DNA of 64,000 bases from Solimonas sp. SE-A11 (lineage in GTDB: Bacteria; Pseudomonadota; Gammaproteobacteria; Nevskiales; Nevskiaceae): the NCBI RefSeq assembly GCF_030345715.1, contig NZ_JAUASX010000007.1, positions 124,001-188,000 of the forward strand, in the 5' to 3' direction. The first letter of the stretch is position 1. Every line of letters starts with the position of its first letter. The notes below the pieces were generated by a model. The model searched no databases, was not told where the DNA came from, and saw only the letters and a list, made by a program, of their open reading frames with translations. A program made the translations under genes and the position numbers. Of the stretch, positions 1 to 8,877 are shown in pieces.

Positions 1-2
1 GA

Positions 3-581
3 CTGCTGGTCCTGATGCTGGGCACTTATGCCTTGGTAAAGCCCGTGTACGAAGAGCTCCAGGCCGAGGAAGCTCGTGAGTTGACCCTTCGCAAGCAATT
101 CGAGGAAAACCAGGGCAAGGCCGCGGCGTTGGACGCCTTCAAGGCACAGTTGGCCGAGATGGAAAAGGACTTCGGCGCCATGCTCAAGCAGCTGCCGAGC
201 AAGAGCGAGGTTGCCAACCTGCTCAACGACATTTCTCAGGCTCGCGTGGCATCAAGCCTGGAGGAGGAGCTGTTTCAACCTCAGCCAGACAGCCCTCGCG
301 AATTTTATGCCGAAATCCCGAACAAGATCATCGTCACCGGCACCTATCACGAGATGGGTAATTTCGCCAGCGCGATTGCGGCTCTGCCGCGCATCGTGAC
401 CATCGACGATGTCGAGATCACGGTACCGCCCAAGAACGACAAGGCAAACTGGCCGGAGGGCACGCTCCGCATGCAGGCACTCGCCAAGACTTATCGCTAT
501 CTCGACGAAGAAGAAGTCGCAGAGGCCGAAAGCGCGGCGGCGGCGGCCTCGAAGGGCAAGAAGCCCACGAAGGCCAAGTAA
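3..581 (+). CDS. pilO: Type IV pilus inner-membrane assembly protein PilO (5' partial)
   Basis: PilO forms the inner-membrane alignment subcomplex of the type IV pilus with PilN and PilP. The window opens inside its single membrane segment (LLVLMLGTYALV). A coiled coil rich in Glu, Lys and Gln follows (about residues 15-70 of the visible part), then the periplasmic ferredoxin-like domain, and a Lys/Ala-rich tail. An ATG lies at 15, but the reading frame is open to the window edge and the membrane segment is cut, so the true start is upstream. It is 12 bases from pilP in the usual pilMNOPQ order. Confidence 0.93.
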   Translation: MLVLMLGTYALVKPVYEELQAEEARELTLRKQFEENQGKAAALDAFKAQLAEMEKDFGAMLKQLPSKSEVANLLNDISQARVASSLEEELFQPQPDSPREFYAEIPNKIIVTGTYHEMGNFASAIAALPRIVTIDDVEITVPPKNDKANWPEGTLRMQALAKTYRYLDEEEVAEAESAAAAASKGKKPTKAK

Positions 582-593
582 GGACCCGGAGCC

Positions 594-1127
594 ATGAAGC
601 CAGAACCGCTCAAGAAACTCCGCCCAGCTATCGCATTCCTGTCGATCGTCCTGCTGAGTGCCTGCGGCAAGGGCATGAAGGACCTGGAAGCCTGGGTGGC
701 CGAGGTCAAGGCCCGGCCGCCGGCGCCGATCGAGCCGATCCCGCAGATGAAGCAGTACGAGGCCTTCACGTACGAAGCAGCCGGACGGCGCGATCCTTTT
801 GCCTCGATCCAGCCATCCCGCCAGGCCAGCAACAGCGGTATCAGACCCGACCTGAACCGCAACAAGGAACCGCTTGAGGAGTTCCCGCTGGACGGCCTGC
901 GCATGGTCGGCACCATCGACTCCAAGGGCAAGGTATTCGCGCTGATCAAGGCACCGGACGGAGTCGTGCACCGGGTCTCGGTCAAGAATCATATGGGGCA
1001 GAACTACGGCGAGATCGTCTCCATTTCCGAGGCCGAAGTCGGTCTGATGGAACTGGTGGCAGACGGTTTCGGCGGATGGATTCAACGTCCGGCGTCACTG
1101 ACGCTGGCGGAAACAAAAAGTAATTAG
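594..1127 (+). CDS. pilP: Type IV pilus lipoprotein PilP
   Basis: Inner-membrane lipoprotein of 177 residues that links the PilN/PilO subcomplex to the PilQ secretin. A signal peptide ends in a clear lipobox (LLSAC, Cys at about residue 24). A Pro-rich linker follows (PPAPIEPIPQ), then the conserved PilP beta-domain containing RRDPF and the GTI..KGKVFALI..PDG stretch. The ATG has a GGAG motif just upstream. It lies between pilO and pilQ with short spacers, consistent with one operon. Confidence 0.95.
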   Translation: MKPEPLKKLRPAIAFLSIVLLSACGKGMKDLEAWVAEVKARPPAPIEPIPQMKQYEAFTYEAAGRRDPFASIQPSRQASNSGIRPDLNRNKEPLEEFPLDGLRMVGTIDSKGKVFALIKAPDGVVHRVSVKNHMGQNYGEIVSISEAEVGLMELVADGFGGWIQRPASLTLAETKSN

Positions 1128-1140
1128 GGAGTGACTGGCG

Positions 1141-3303
1141 ATGTTCAAGCTCAGTGAGATGACCAAAGCGGCCTTGAGAGCTGCCTTCGCGTCGGCAGCC
1201 CTGCTGCTGGCCGGAGGGGCGCAGGCCCAGGGCGCACGCGCCCTGCAGTCGATCGACTTCACGACCCAGGACAACGATCGTGTCCTGCTGACCATGACGC
1301 TCTCCGCGGCCGCTCCCGAGCCGGTGGTCTTCACCATCGACAAGCCGGCGCGGCTGTCGCTGGACCTGCCGGAGACGCAAGTCGCGCTTCCTGAGCGCTA
1401 CAAGAAGGTCAACGTCGGCAACGTACGCTCCGTCGCCGCTGCCGAAGCCAAGGGCCGCACGCGCGTCGTCGTGGAACTGGGCCAACTCACTCCCTACAAC
1501 CTGCGCGTCGAGGGCAACAAGGTCCTGGTGCAGTTGGACGGCTACGCTTCGGCCGCCACCGGCAGCGATGCCGCACCCAGCACGCCGGTGGCGCGCCTCG
1601 CACCTTCGGCGGCGCTTTCGTCTCAGGCCGAGCCCATCGGTTCCGCCCTGCGCGGCATCGACTTCCGCCGCGGGGAACGCGGCGAAGGCCGCGTCGTCGT
1701 GCAGCTCGCCAATACCCGTACCCCGGTGGACGTGCGTGAGGAAGGCGGCAAAGTCATCGCCACCTTCCGCGACGCAACCATCGCCGAGCGACTGCTCAAG
1801 CGTCTGGACGTGCTCGATTTCGCCACGCCGGTGAAGTTCGTCGACGCCCGTCGCGAAGGCGGCGACGTGGTGATCAGCGTCACCCCGGCCGCCGGCATCG
1901 AATACGAGCAGGCCGCCTACCAGACGGGCGACCAGTTCACGCTGGAAATCCAGGCGCTGACGCCGGAGAAGGTCGAGCAGAAGAAGAGGGAGCAGCCGCA
2001 GTTCACCGGCGAACGCATCAGCCTGTCGTTCCAGAACATTGACGTCCGCGCGCTGCTGCAGATCATCGCCGACGTGGCCGGCACCAACATGGTGGTCAGC
2101 GATGCGGTGCAGGGCGACATCGCCATGCGCCTGCAGAACGTTCCCTGGGACCAGGCCCTGGACATCATCCTGCGCACCAAGGGCCTGGGCATGCGCCAGC
2201 AGGGCAACGTCATGCTGGTGGCGCCGCTGCAGGAGCTGGCCACCCGCGAGCGCGTGGAACTGGAATCCGCCAAGCAGAAGAGCGAGCTCTCGCCGCTGCG
2301 CTCGGAGATCATCCAGCTGAACTACGCCAAGGCCACGGACATGTCGTCCCTGGTCCGGTCGGGCAGCGACAAGCAGTCCATGCTCAGCGAGCGCGGCCGC
2401 ATGTCGGTGGACGAGCGGACCAACACCCTGATCATCCTGGAGACCCGTGAGAAGATCGAGGAGATCCGCAACCTGGTGTCGCGCCTCGATATCCCGGTGC
2501 GCCAGGTGCTGATCGAATCCCGCATCGTCATCGCCGACGACGACTACTCCAAGCAGCTCGGCGTGCGCTTCGGCGTCTCCACCGTGGCGCGCAATGGCAA
2601 CAACGGGGTCGTCACGACCTCGGGCAGCAACGCCGCCACCAACACCACGGTCGGCAGCTTCCTGCAGAACGGCGGCTTCCCGGTGACCCTGGGCGCGCAG
2701 GCCGACCGCTACAACGTCAACCTGCCGGTCACCGACCCGGCCGGCTCCTTTGGCCTGGCGATCCTGGGTGCCGACTACCTGGTGGACCTGGAGCTGTCGG
2801 CACTGCAGACCGAGGGCCGCGGCGAGGTCGTGTCCACCCCGCGCGTCGTCACCGCCAACGGCAAGCAGGCCTCGGTGGAACAGGGCCGTGAAATCCCGTA
2901 CCTCGAATCCGCCTCCAGCGGCGCAGCGACGATCTCCTTCAAGAAGGCGGTCCTGTCGCTGCTGGTCACCCCGCAGATCACGCCGGACGACCGCGTGGTG
3001 ATGGACCTGGCCGTGACCAACGACAGCCAGGGCCAGAACGTGCCCACCGGCCTGGGCGGCACTGCCCCCGCCATCGACACCCGCCGCCTGAACACTCAGG
3101 TGCTGGTGCGCAGCGGCGAGACCGTGGTGCTGGGCGGCGTGTTCAACCAGGAAAGCAGCAACGACCAGACCAAGGTGCCCCTGCTGGGCGACGTGCCGAT
3201 GCTGGGCCGCCTGTTCCGCAGCGACTCCAAGAGCTCCATCAAGCGTGAACTGCTGATCTTCGTCACGCCGAAGGTCCTGCAGGAAGGCCTGCGCGTCAAC
3301 TGA
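1141..3303 (+). CDS. pilQ: Type IV pilus outer-membrane secretin PilQ
   Basis: Outer-membrane secretin of 720 residues through which the pilus passes. A cleavable signal peptide (AGGAQAQG at about 25-32) is followed by two AMIN domains (about 35-130 and 165-265). A short secretin/TonB-like N-domain comes next (ISLSFQNIDVRALLQIIADVAG), then the N1 domain and the C-terminal secretin beta-barrel (VSTPRVVTANGKQA; VVLGGVF; PLLGDVPMLGRLF). A GGGAG ribosome site precedes the ATG. It is the last pil gene; a GC-rich hairpin follows its stop codon. Confidence 0.97.
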   Translation: MFKLSEMTKAALRAAFASAALLLAGGAQAQGARALQSIDFTTQDNDRVLLTMTLSAAAPEPVVFTIDKPARLSLDLPETQVALPERYKKVNVGNVRSVAAAEAKGRTRVVVELGQLTPYNLRVEGNKVLVQLDGYASAATGSDAAPSTPVARLAPSAALSSQAEPIGSALRGIDFRRGERGEGRVVVQLANTRTPVDVREEGGKVIATFRDATIAERLLKRLDVLDFATPVKFVDARREGGDVVISVTPAAGIEYEQAAYQTGDQFTLEIQALTPEKVEQKKREQPQFTGERISLSFQNIDVRALLQIIADVAGTNMVVSDAVQGDIAMRLQNVPWDQALDIILRTKGLGMRQQGNVMLVAPLQELATRERVELESAKQKSELSPLRSEIIQLNYAKATDMSSLVRSGSDKQSMLSERGRMSVDERTNTLIILETREKIEEIRNLVSRLDIPVRQVLIESRIVIADDDYSKQLGVRFGVSTVARNGNNGVVTTSGSNAATNTTVGSFLQNGGFPVTLGAQADRYNVNLPVTDPAGSFGLAILGADYLVDLELSALQTEGRGEVVSTPRVVTANGKQASVEQGREIPYLESASSGAATISFKKAVLSLLVTPQITPDDRVVMDLAVTNDSQGQNVPTGLGGTAPAIDTRRLNTQVLVRSGETVVLGGVFNQESSNDQTKVPLLGDVPMLGRLFRSDSKSSIKRELLIFVTPKVLQEGLRVN

Positions 3304-3313
3304 CGGCGACATC

Positions 3314-3337
3314 CCGGGGCCGGCAAGCCGGCCCCGG
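3314..3337 (+). terminator. GC-rich hairpin after pilQ
   Basis: Perfect inverted repeat with 11-base arms (CCGGGGCCGGC and its complement) separated by AA, 10 bases after the pilQ stop codon. Only a short T run (CGTTTCC) follows, so it may act as an attenuator or mRNA stabiliser between pilQ and aroK rather than a strong intrinsic terminator. Confidence 0.45.
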
Positions 3338-3369
3338 CGTTTCCGCGGCACGCCGACTCTCTCCGCCGC

Positions 3370-3897
3370 ATGAACAAGAAAGCGAGCATCTTCCTGGTCG
3401 GCCCCATGGGCGCCGGCAAGACTACCGTCGGCAAGCGGCTGGGGGAAACGATGTCGCTGGAGTTCATCGACAGCGACCACGAGATCGAGTTGCGGACCGG
3501 TGTCGACATCCCCTACATCTTCGAGAAGGAAGGCGAGGCGGGCTTCCGGCGCCGTGAAAAGGCCGTGATCGCCGACCTGACGCTGCGCAGTGGCATCGTC
3601 CTGGCCACCGGGGGCGGCAGCGTGCTGGACCCGGACAACCGCCAGTGCCTGGCCGGACGCGGCTTCGTCGTCTACCTGCATGCCAGCGTCGAACAGCAAC
3701 TGGCCCGCACGGCACGCTCCGACAACCGCCCCCTGCTGAAGAACAGCGCCGACCGCCGCGAGGTTCTGGCGAAGCTGTTTGCCCAGCGCGACCCCCTGTA
3801 TCGGGAAATCGCCGACCTGGTCCTGGACACCGACGAACGCAGCGCCAAGGCACTGGTCAAGGAAATCCAGGACCAGCTGGCAGGACCGGAAAGCTGA
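3370..3897 (+). CDS. aroK: Shikimate kinase AroK
   Basis: Phosphorylates shikimate at the 3-position in the chorismate pathway. At 175 residues it has the normal length. The P-loop GPMGAGKT is at 11-18, the shikimate-binding DSD at 34-36 with Arg in FRRRE near 60, and the glycine-rich ATGGGSV follows near residue 80; the lid carries RPLL. In many Gammaproteobacteria aroB (dehydroquinate synthase) comes directly after; here a DegV gene does. The start ATG has no obvious Shine-Dalgarno sequence, which fits translation linked to pilQ mRNA, but this is not proven. Confidence 0.96.
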   Translation: MNKKASIFLVGPMGAGKTTVGKRLGETMSLEFIDSDHEIELRTGVDIPYIFEKEGEAGFRRREKAVIADLTLRSGIVLATGGGSVLDPDNRQCLAGRGFVVYLHASVEQQLARTARSDNRPLLKNSADRREVLAKLFAQRDPLYREIADLVLDTDERSAKALVKEIQDQLAGPES

Positions 3898-3984
3898 TCG
3901 CGGGCCGCTCCCCAATGCTGCGCGGCTGTGCATAATAGGGAAAGTACCGTCAGGAATAGCCCCGTCGGACCGAGGGAGGGAGCC

Positions 3985-4926
3985 ATGCGCATCGGAGTCG
4001 TTGTGGACGCCACCTGCGATCTGCCGCATGAATTCCTGCGGGAGCACAAGGTCGGCGTACTGCCCATCGCCATCCAACTGGGCGACGAGGTGCTCAACGA
4101 CACCCGCGATCCCGACACCACGATCCGCTTCTACGCCGAGCAGCTCGCGTCCAAGGGCCTGGACGCCCACAGCGTCCCCTTCACCGCCGAGCAGATCCGC
4201 GAGAAATTCCTGACGGACATCGTGCTGGACTACGACTACGTCTTCTGCGTGACGATCACCGCCACGCGCAGCGCCATCTTCGAGAACGCCACCAAGGCCT
4301 CGTTCGCGATCCTCAACGACTACAAGAACGCGCGCGCGCGCCAGGGCGTCAGCGGCCCATTCGCGCTGCGCGTGGTCGACAGCAAGAGCATGTTCTGCGG
4401 CACCGGCGTGCTGGCGGCCGAGGCGGCCAAGCTGGCCCGCGCCGGGGTCGGCGCCAACGAGATCCGCAAGCGCCTGGACGAACTGCGCGAGAACGTCGTC
4501 GGCTACATGGTGCCCAACGACCTGTATTACATCCGCAACCGCGGCATCAAGAAGGGCGAGAAGAGCATCGGCCTGCTGACCTATGCGATCGGCTCGGCAC
4601 TGGACATCAAGCCGGTGATCCTCTGCTATCGCGGCGAGACCCAGCCGGTGGCCAAGGTGCGTGGCTACAAGCAGGCCGTCGAGCGGATGTTCCGCCATGT
4701 GGCCGGCGAGATCCGGCGCGGCATCGGCACCCAGCACCTGTGCATCAGCTACGGGGGGCCGCTGGACCAGGTCGCCGCCCTGCCCGGCTATGACGACCTC
4801 GCCAAGGCGGCTCGTGAGCACAGCATCGAGATCCTCGTCAGCATCATGTCCGCGACCGCCGCGGTGAACACCGGCGGCGGCTGCGTGGCCGTGGCCTGGG
4901 GCGGAGAGCTGAACCCCTTTACCTAG
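3985..4926 (+). CDS. DegV family fatty-acid-binding protein (copy 1)
   Basis: DegV proteins bind a fatty acid in a two-domain alpha/beta fold; related FakB proteins present it to a kinase. This 313-residue protein opens MRIGVVVDATCDLP, and the Asp/Thr pocket after the first strand is typical. Further conserved features are TATRSAIFENA, DSKSMFCGTG and the C-terminal NTGGG region. An in-frame ATG lies 57 bases upstream, but this start has a GGGAGGGAG ribosome site and matches the family N-terminus. It is clearly paralogous to the gene at 52464-53411. No FakA-like kinase is in the window, so its role is unknown. Confidence 0.88.
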   Translation: MRIGVVVDATCDLPHEFLREHKVGVLPIAIQLGDEVLNDTRDPDTTIRFYAEQLASKGLDAHSVPFTAEQIREKFLTDIVLDYDYVFCVTITATRSAIFENATKASFAILNDYKNARARQGVSGPFALRVVDSKSMFCGTGVLAAEAAKLARAGVGANEIRKRLDELRENVVGYMVPNDLYYIRNRGIKKGEKSIGLLTYAIGSALDIKPVILCYRGETQPVAKVRGYKQAVERMFRHVAGEIRRGIGTQHLCISYGGPLDQVAALPGYDDLAKAAREHSIEILVSIMSATAAVNTGGGCVAVAWGGELNPFT

Positions 4927-4970
4927 CGGCAGCTTTTCCCTCGCGGCATTCGCAGCAGGAGCGTTCCGGC

Positions 4971-5717
4971 ATGCGCAGCATCGCGTTGTACAACCTCAAG
5001 GGCGGCGTCGGAAAAACCGCCGCCTCGGTCAACCTGGCCTACCTCGCCGCGGCTCACGGCGTGCCCACCCTGCTCTGGGACCTGGACCCGCAGGGTGCCT
5101 CCAGCTGGTACTTCCACGGCGCATCGGAAGAACAAAAAGCCAAGAAGGTCTTCGAGGGCAGCACGCCCGCAGGGCGCCTGGTGAAGCCCTCGCCCTACAA
5201 GCACCTCTCCCTGATCCCGGCGGACCTGTCCTACCGCTACCTCGACATCATCCTGAAGAAGGTGGAGCCGCCGCGCGAGGCCCTCAAGCGCCTGTTAAAG
5301 CCCTTCTCGGAACAGTACGCACTGGCCGTGCTGGACTGCCCGCCAAGCCTCTCGCACCTCGCCGACAGCATCTTCGCCGCCGCCGACCGCGTACTGGTGC
5401 CGGTGGTGCCGACCTGGCTGTCGCTGCGCGCCCTCGAACAGGTGCAGGCCTACTTCAAGGCCGAGGGTTTCGATCCGAAAAAGATCCGGCCGTTCTACTC
5501 GATGGCCGACCGGCGCCGCTCGCTGCATCGCGAGCTGCTGGAAAATCCGCCGGCCGCCATGGCGCGACGCTACTCCGCCGTGGTGCCTTATGCCTCGCCC
5601 GTGGAGCGCATGGGCGAGCACCGCGCACCGCTGGCCGCCTTCGCGGGCTCGGACGATCCGGCACTGCTGGCGTATGCGGAGTTGTGGCTGGAGCTGCAGA
5701 ATGACCTGGCACTTTGA
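4971..5717 (+). CDS. ParA/MinD-family ATPase (orphan)
   Basis: Deviant Walker ATPase of 248 residues. KGGVGKT (residues 10-16) carries the signature lysine, DLDPQG is the Walker A' region, and VLDCPPSL is Walker B. Such proteins position plasmids, chromosomes or protein complexes using DNA or membrane as a matrix. No ParB gene follows, and the next gene is purK on the other strand, so a chromosome-segregation role is unlikely. A cargo-positioning role is possible, and the pilus genes 1.7 kb upstream are one candidate cargo. A GGAG site precedes the ATG. Confidence 0.85.
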   Translation: MRSIALYNLKGGVGKTAASVNLAYLAAAHGVPTLLWDLDPQGASSWYFHGASEEQKAKKVFEGSTPAGRLVKPSPYKHLSLIPADLSYRYLDIILKKVEPPREALKRLLKPFSEQYALAVLDCPPSLSHLADSIFAAADRVLVPVVPTWLSLRALEQVQAYFKAEGFDPKKIRPFYSMADRRRSLHRELLENPPAAMARRYSAVVPYASPVERMGEHRAPLAAFAGSDDPALLAYAELWLELQNDLAL

Positions 5718-5725
5718 GGCGAGGA

Positions 5726-5795
5726 GTCGCCAGCAAGCTGGCTCCTACAGCGGAATCGGAAACTGCGGCCCTGTAGGAGCCGGCTTGCCGGCGAC
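5726..5795. repeat. REP-like inverted repeat between parA and purK
   Basis: Two 24-base arms (5726-5749 and 5772-5795) match in inverted orientation at 22 of 24 positions. Each arm is itself a small hairpin (GCCAGC-AA-GCTGGC and GCCGGC-TT-GCCGGC), with the differences compensated inside each arm. The core TAGGAGC is shared with other palindromes in this window. It lies between two genes that converge. Confidence 0.8.
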
Positions 5796-5802
5796 AGAAG
5801 GG

Positions 5803-6894
5803 TCAGTCCCCGACCGAATCAGCCAACTGGCTCACAACGGCCACGCGCTCGGCCAGCTCTTCGGCACTGCCGGTCGTCACCGTCGCATGCCCCACCTTGC
5901 GCTGCGGCTTGGGGGTCTTGCCGTAGTGGTGGATGTGCAGGCCCGGGATCGCCGCCAGCTTCTCGTTGGCCGGGGCGTCGCCGATGAAATTGATCATCGC
6001 CGAGCGCCCGCGCAGGCCGGTATCGCCTAGCGGCAGGCCGGCGATGGCGCGCAGGTGGTTCTCGAACTGCGAGCAGACCGCGCCCTCGATGCTCCAGTGC
6101 CCGGAGTTGTGCACGCGCGGCGCGATCTCGTTGGCCAGCAGTCGGCCGTCGGCCACGAAGAACTCGAAGGCCAGCACGCCGACATAGCCCAGGTGCTCCA
6201 CCACGCGGCGGGCATAGTCCTCGGCCTCGGCCTGCAGCGGATCGCTGGCCTGCGGGATCGCCACGCGCAGGATGCCGTCGCGGTGCACGTTCTCCACCAC
6301 CGGGTAGAAGCGCATCTCGCCGGTCTTGCCGCGCACCGCCAGGCAGGATAGCTCCCGCTGGAACGGTACGAAGGCCTCCAGGATCAGCGGCTGGCCACCC
6401 AGGCGACTCCAGGCGGCGTCCAGGTCTTCCGGCTTGCGCAGCACGGCCTGGCCCTTGCCGTCATAGCCCAGGCGACGGGTCTTGAGCACCGCCGGCAGGC
6501 CGATGTTCTTCACCGCCAGTTCCAGCGCCTCGCGCGTGGCCACCGGCATGTAGCGCGGCACCGGTACCTTGAGCTTGTCGAACAGCTGCTTTTCGGACAG
6601 GCGATCCTGGCCCACCGTCAGCGCCACCGGCGCCGGCAGCAGCGGGATGCGGCTGGCCACGAACTCGGCAGTCTTGGCCGGCACGTTCTCGAATTCGTAG
6701 GTGGCGATGTCTACCGCCACGCAGAACTCGGCCAGGGCGCGCTCGTCCTCGTAATCCGCGTGGATGTGCTCGCCCAGCGGCGCGGCGCAGGCCTCGGTGG
6801 CCGGGTCCAGGAACACGAAGTCGAAGTCCAGCGGATAACCCGCCAGGGCCAGCATGCGTCCGAGCTGACCCGCTCCCAAAATACCGATCTTCAT
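5803..6894 (-). CDS. purK: N5-carboxyaminoimidazole ribonucleotide synthase PurK
   Basis: ATP-grasp enzyme that carboxylates AIR to N5-CAIR in purine synthesis, working with PurE. It has 363 residues. The N-terminal [11 protein letters not shown] loop is followed by the ATP-grasp fold ([13 protein letters not shown] near 140) and the metal-binding [13 protein letters not shown] region. The start codon overlaps the stop of purE by ATGA, so the two are translationally coupled in the order purE-purK. Confidence 0.97.
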   Translation of the reverse strand: MKIGILGAGQLGRMLALAGYPLDFDFVFLDPATEACAAPLGEHIHADYEDERALAEFCVAVDIATYEFENVPAKTAEFVASRIPLLPAPVALTVGQDRLSEKQLFDKLKVPVPRYMPVATREALELAVKNIGLPAVLKTRRLGYDGKGQAVLRKPEDLDAAWSRLGGQPLILEAFVPFQRELSCLAVRGKTGEMRFYPVVENVHRDGILRVAIPQASDPLQAEAEDYARRVVEHLGYVGVLAFEFFVADGRLLANEIAPRVHNSGHWSIEGAVCSQFENHLRAIAGLPLGDTGLRGRSAMINFIGDAPANEKLAAIPGLHIHHYGKTPKPQRKVGHATVTTGSAEELAERVAVVSQLADSVGD

Positions 6895-7397
6895 GGCAGC
6901 TTCAGCGGCTCGTCGTTCAGGACCTTGGCGGTCTGTTCAGCCCGGAAGCGATCCAGGCGCTTGGCCAGGGCGGCGTCGGTGGTGGCCAGCACGGCGGCGG
7001 CCAGCAGGGCCGCGTTGGTGGCGCCGGCCTTGCCGATGGCCAGCGTGCCCACCGGGATGCCGGCCGGCATCTGCACGATCGACAGCAGGGAGTCCTGGCC
7101 GCTGAGGGCCTTGGACTGCACCGGCACGCCGAAGACCGGCAGGCGCGTCTTGGCGGCGCACATGCCCGGCAGGTGGGCGGCGCCGCCGGCACCGGCAATG
7201 ATCACCCGGAGCCCGCGGCCCACAGCGCTGTCGGCGTATTCGAAAAGGAGGTCGGGGGTACGGTGCGCGGAGACGACACGCGCCTCGTAGGGCACGCCCA
7301 GGTCTTCCAGCATCTGGACGGCGTGCGCCATCGTCTCCCAGTCGGACCGGGAACCCATGATGACGCCGACCAGCGGCTTAGCTTGCTTCTTGGCCAC
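6891..7397 (-). CDS. purE: 5-(carboxyamino)imidazole ribonucleotide mutase PurE
   Basis: Converts N5-CAIR to CAIR. Characteristic motifs are [16 protein letters not shown] and [11 protein letters not shown] place the start at GTG 7397, giving 168 residues, the family's usual length. The frame stays open to another GTG at 7463, which would add 22 residues unlike PurE. No strong ribosome site supports either start. It overlaps purK by 4 bases. Confidence 0.93.
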   Translation of the reverse strand: MAKKQAKPLVGVIMGSRSDWETMAHAVQMLEDLGVPYEARVVSAHRTPDLLFEYADSAVGRGLRVIIAGAGGAAHLPGMCAAKTRLPVFGVPVQSKALSGQDSLLSIVQMPAGIPVGTLAIGKAGATNAALLAAAVLATTDAALAKRLDRFRAEQTAKVLNDEPLKLP

Positions 7398-7470
7398 TTT
7401 CTCTGCCTGTACGGCGGGAAAGTGGCGGATTATGGCAAAAACCGTGGGCGGGAGTACTACCACCGGTCCG

Positions 7471-7498
7471 GCCGGCGCCGAAACAACCCGGCGCCGGC
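7471..7498. repeat. Perfect GC hairpin upstream of purE
   Basis: Ten-base arms GCCGGCGCCG and CGGCGCCGGC around an 8-base loop, between the SIMPL gene and purE, both read leftward. No T tract follows on the minus strand, so it may be an attenuator, an RNA-stability element or a weak terminator for the SIMPL gene. Confidence 0.5.
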
Positions 7499-7514
7499 GG
7501 AAACGGGTCCTGGA

Positions 7515-8240
7515 TCACTGGGTCAGCAGATCGAAATCCGCGTTCACCGTGGCGGTGTACTTGATCTCGCCCGGCTCCAGGCCCATCTGGCTGTTGCCGC
7601 TGTCGAAAGCCTCGGCCTTGGCCATGCCGCGAGCCATCATCGGCATCGGCGGCTGGGAGTAGCCCTCGCTGGCGTTCAGGGCGTAGATGCTGCCCAGCTT
7701 CACCTTCAGCGTGTCGGCCAGCAGCTGCGCCTTGCCGCGGGCGTCGTCGGTGGCCTTGACCAGGGCCTGGCGCGACAGCTCGCGGGCATTGGAGGCCTCC
7801 AGCACCGGCGGCGAGACGTTGTTGACGCCCACTTGGGTGGCGCGCAGCACGTAGTCACCCAGCTTGTTCAGGTCGGTCACCGTCACCGTGATGTCGCGGC
7901 GGGCGCGGTAACCGGTCAGGCGGTTGCGGCGGGACTTGTCGTCCCAGACGTATTCCGGGGTCAGGCTGATGCCGGCGGTGGAGATGTCGGCATCCTTGGC
8001 GCCCAGCTGGCGCGCCTCGGCCACATAGGCCCGCACGACCTTGTTGACCTCGGCCTCGGCGGCCTTCGGGTCGGCATTGATGGTATCGATGGCCACGTTC
8101 AGCTTGGCGCGATCCGGCCGTACCGCGACCTCGCCCTGGCCGCTGACATTGACGCTGCGCCGCTGCGGCGGCTGGTCGGCCCAGGCGGTGGCACTGGCCA
8201 GCAGGGGCAGGGACATCAGGGCAACGGCGAACTTGTTCAT
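7515..8240 (-). CDS. SIMPL domain (DUF541) periplasmic protein
   Basis: Secreted 241-residue protein. The signal peptide ends ASATAWADQ and the SIMPL/DUF541 fold follows, with VSGQGEVAVRPDRA at its start and the typical LEPGEIKYTATVNADFDL end. Family members include E. coli YggE and BP26; they are periplasmic and their biochemical role is poorly known. I chose the ATG at 8240 because it opens the signal peptide; the frame extends far upstream without family similarity. Confidence 0.9.
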   Translation of the reverse strand: MNKFAVALMSLPLLASATAWADQPPQRRSVNVSGQGEVAVRPDRAKLNVAIDTINADPKAAEAEVNKVVRAYVAEARQLGAKDADISTAGISLTPEYVWDDKSRRNRLTGYRARRDITVTVTDLNKLGDYVLRATQVGVNNVSPPVLEASNARELSRQALVKATDDARGKAQLLADTLKVKLGSIYALNASEGYSQPPMPMMARGMAKAEAFDSGNSQMGLEPGEIKYTATVNADFDLLTQ

Positions 8241-8318
8241 TTTTCGTTCTCGGGCAAGGGGGTAGATGCGCCTCAGACGGGGGGAGCTTAAACTAAGTTC
8301 CTTGTCCCCCGAGTTGTC

Positions 8319-8867
8319 ATGAGTCAGACCTACGAACCCGTCACCCTGTCGCGCGACGTCATCGGCATCCTGATCCCCCAGGGCACCAAGGTCGAGCTTC
8401 CGGAAGGCGCCAATGGCGCCATCACCCAGGCCCTGGGCGGCAGCTTCACCGTCCAGGTCGAGGGCCACCTGTTCCGTATCGACGGCAAGGACGCCGACGC
8501 CATCGGCAAGGAAGTGCTGCGCGGCCCCGACATCTCCCCCGATGCCAGCGACGAAGAGCTCGAAAAGGCCATCTGGGACCAGATGCGTACCTGCTTCGAC
8601 CCGGAAATACCGGTCAACATCGTCGAACTGGGGCTGATCTACGAGAGCAAGCTCGAGCGCACGGACGATGGACAACGCCGCGCGAAGATCCGCATGACGC
8701 TGACCGCGCCCGGCTGCGGCATGGGCGACATCCTGGTCGACGACGTCAAGACCAAGGTCACTGCCCTCCCGGGTGTGGCGGAGGCCGACGTGGAGCTGAC
8801 CTTCGATCCGCCCTGGGACCAGTCGATGATGTCCGAGGAGGCCCGACTCGCCACCGGGATGTTCTAG
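8319..8867 (+). CDS. sufT: Iron-sulfur cluster assembly protein SufT
   Basis: 182-residue MIP18/DUF59-family protein of the SufT type. The N-terminal extension (VTLSRDVIGILIPQGTKVELP) is specific to SufT. The DUF59 domain follows, with CFDPEIPVNIVELGLIY and the LTAPGCGMGDILVDDV motif containing the conserved cysteine. It supports maturation of Fe-S proteins. It is divergent from the SIMPL gene across a 78-base gap that should hold both promoters, and apaG follows 10 bases downstream. Confidence 0.93.
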   Translation: MSQTYEPVTLSRDVIGILIPQGTKVELPEGANGAITQALGGSFTVQVEGHLFRIDGKDADAIGKEVLRGPDISPDASDEELEKAIWDQMRTCFDPEIPVNIVELGLIYESKLERTDDGQRRAKIRMTLTAPGCGMGDILVDDVKTKVTALPGVAEADVELTFDPPWDQSMMSEEARLATGMF

Positions 8868-8877
8868 GAACCGCCCC

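Noticed and set aside
982-4821. Open frame of nearly 1,280 codons on the minus strand opposite pilQ, aroK and degV
   Set aside because: It is antisense to genes with firm identities. Its composition (repeats of Gly, Ala, Val, Asp, His, Gln) is what the complement of high-GC codons gives.
4971-5717. ParA gene as a mark of a plasmid or integrated element
   Set aside because: No parB, parS, replication or mobility gene is nearby, and the neighbours are core genes. An orphan chromosomal ParA-like protein is simpler.
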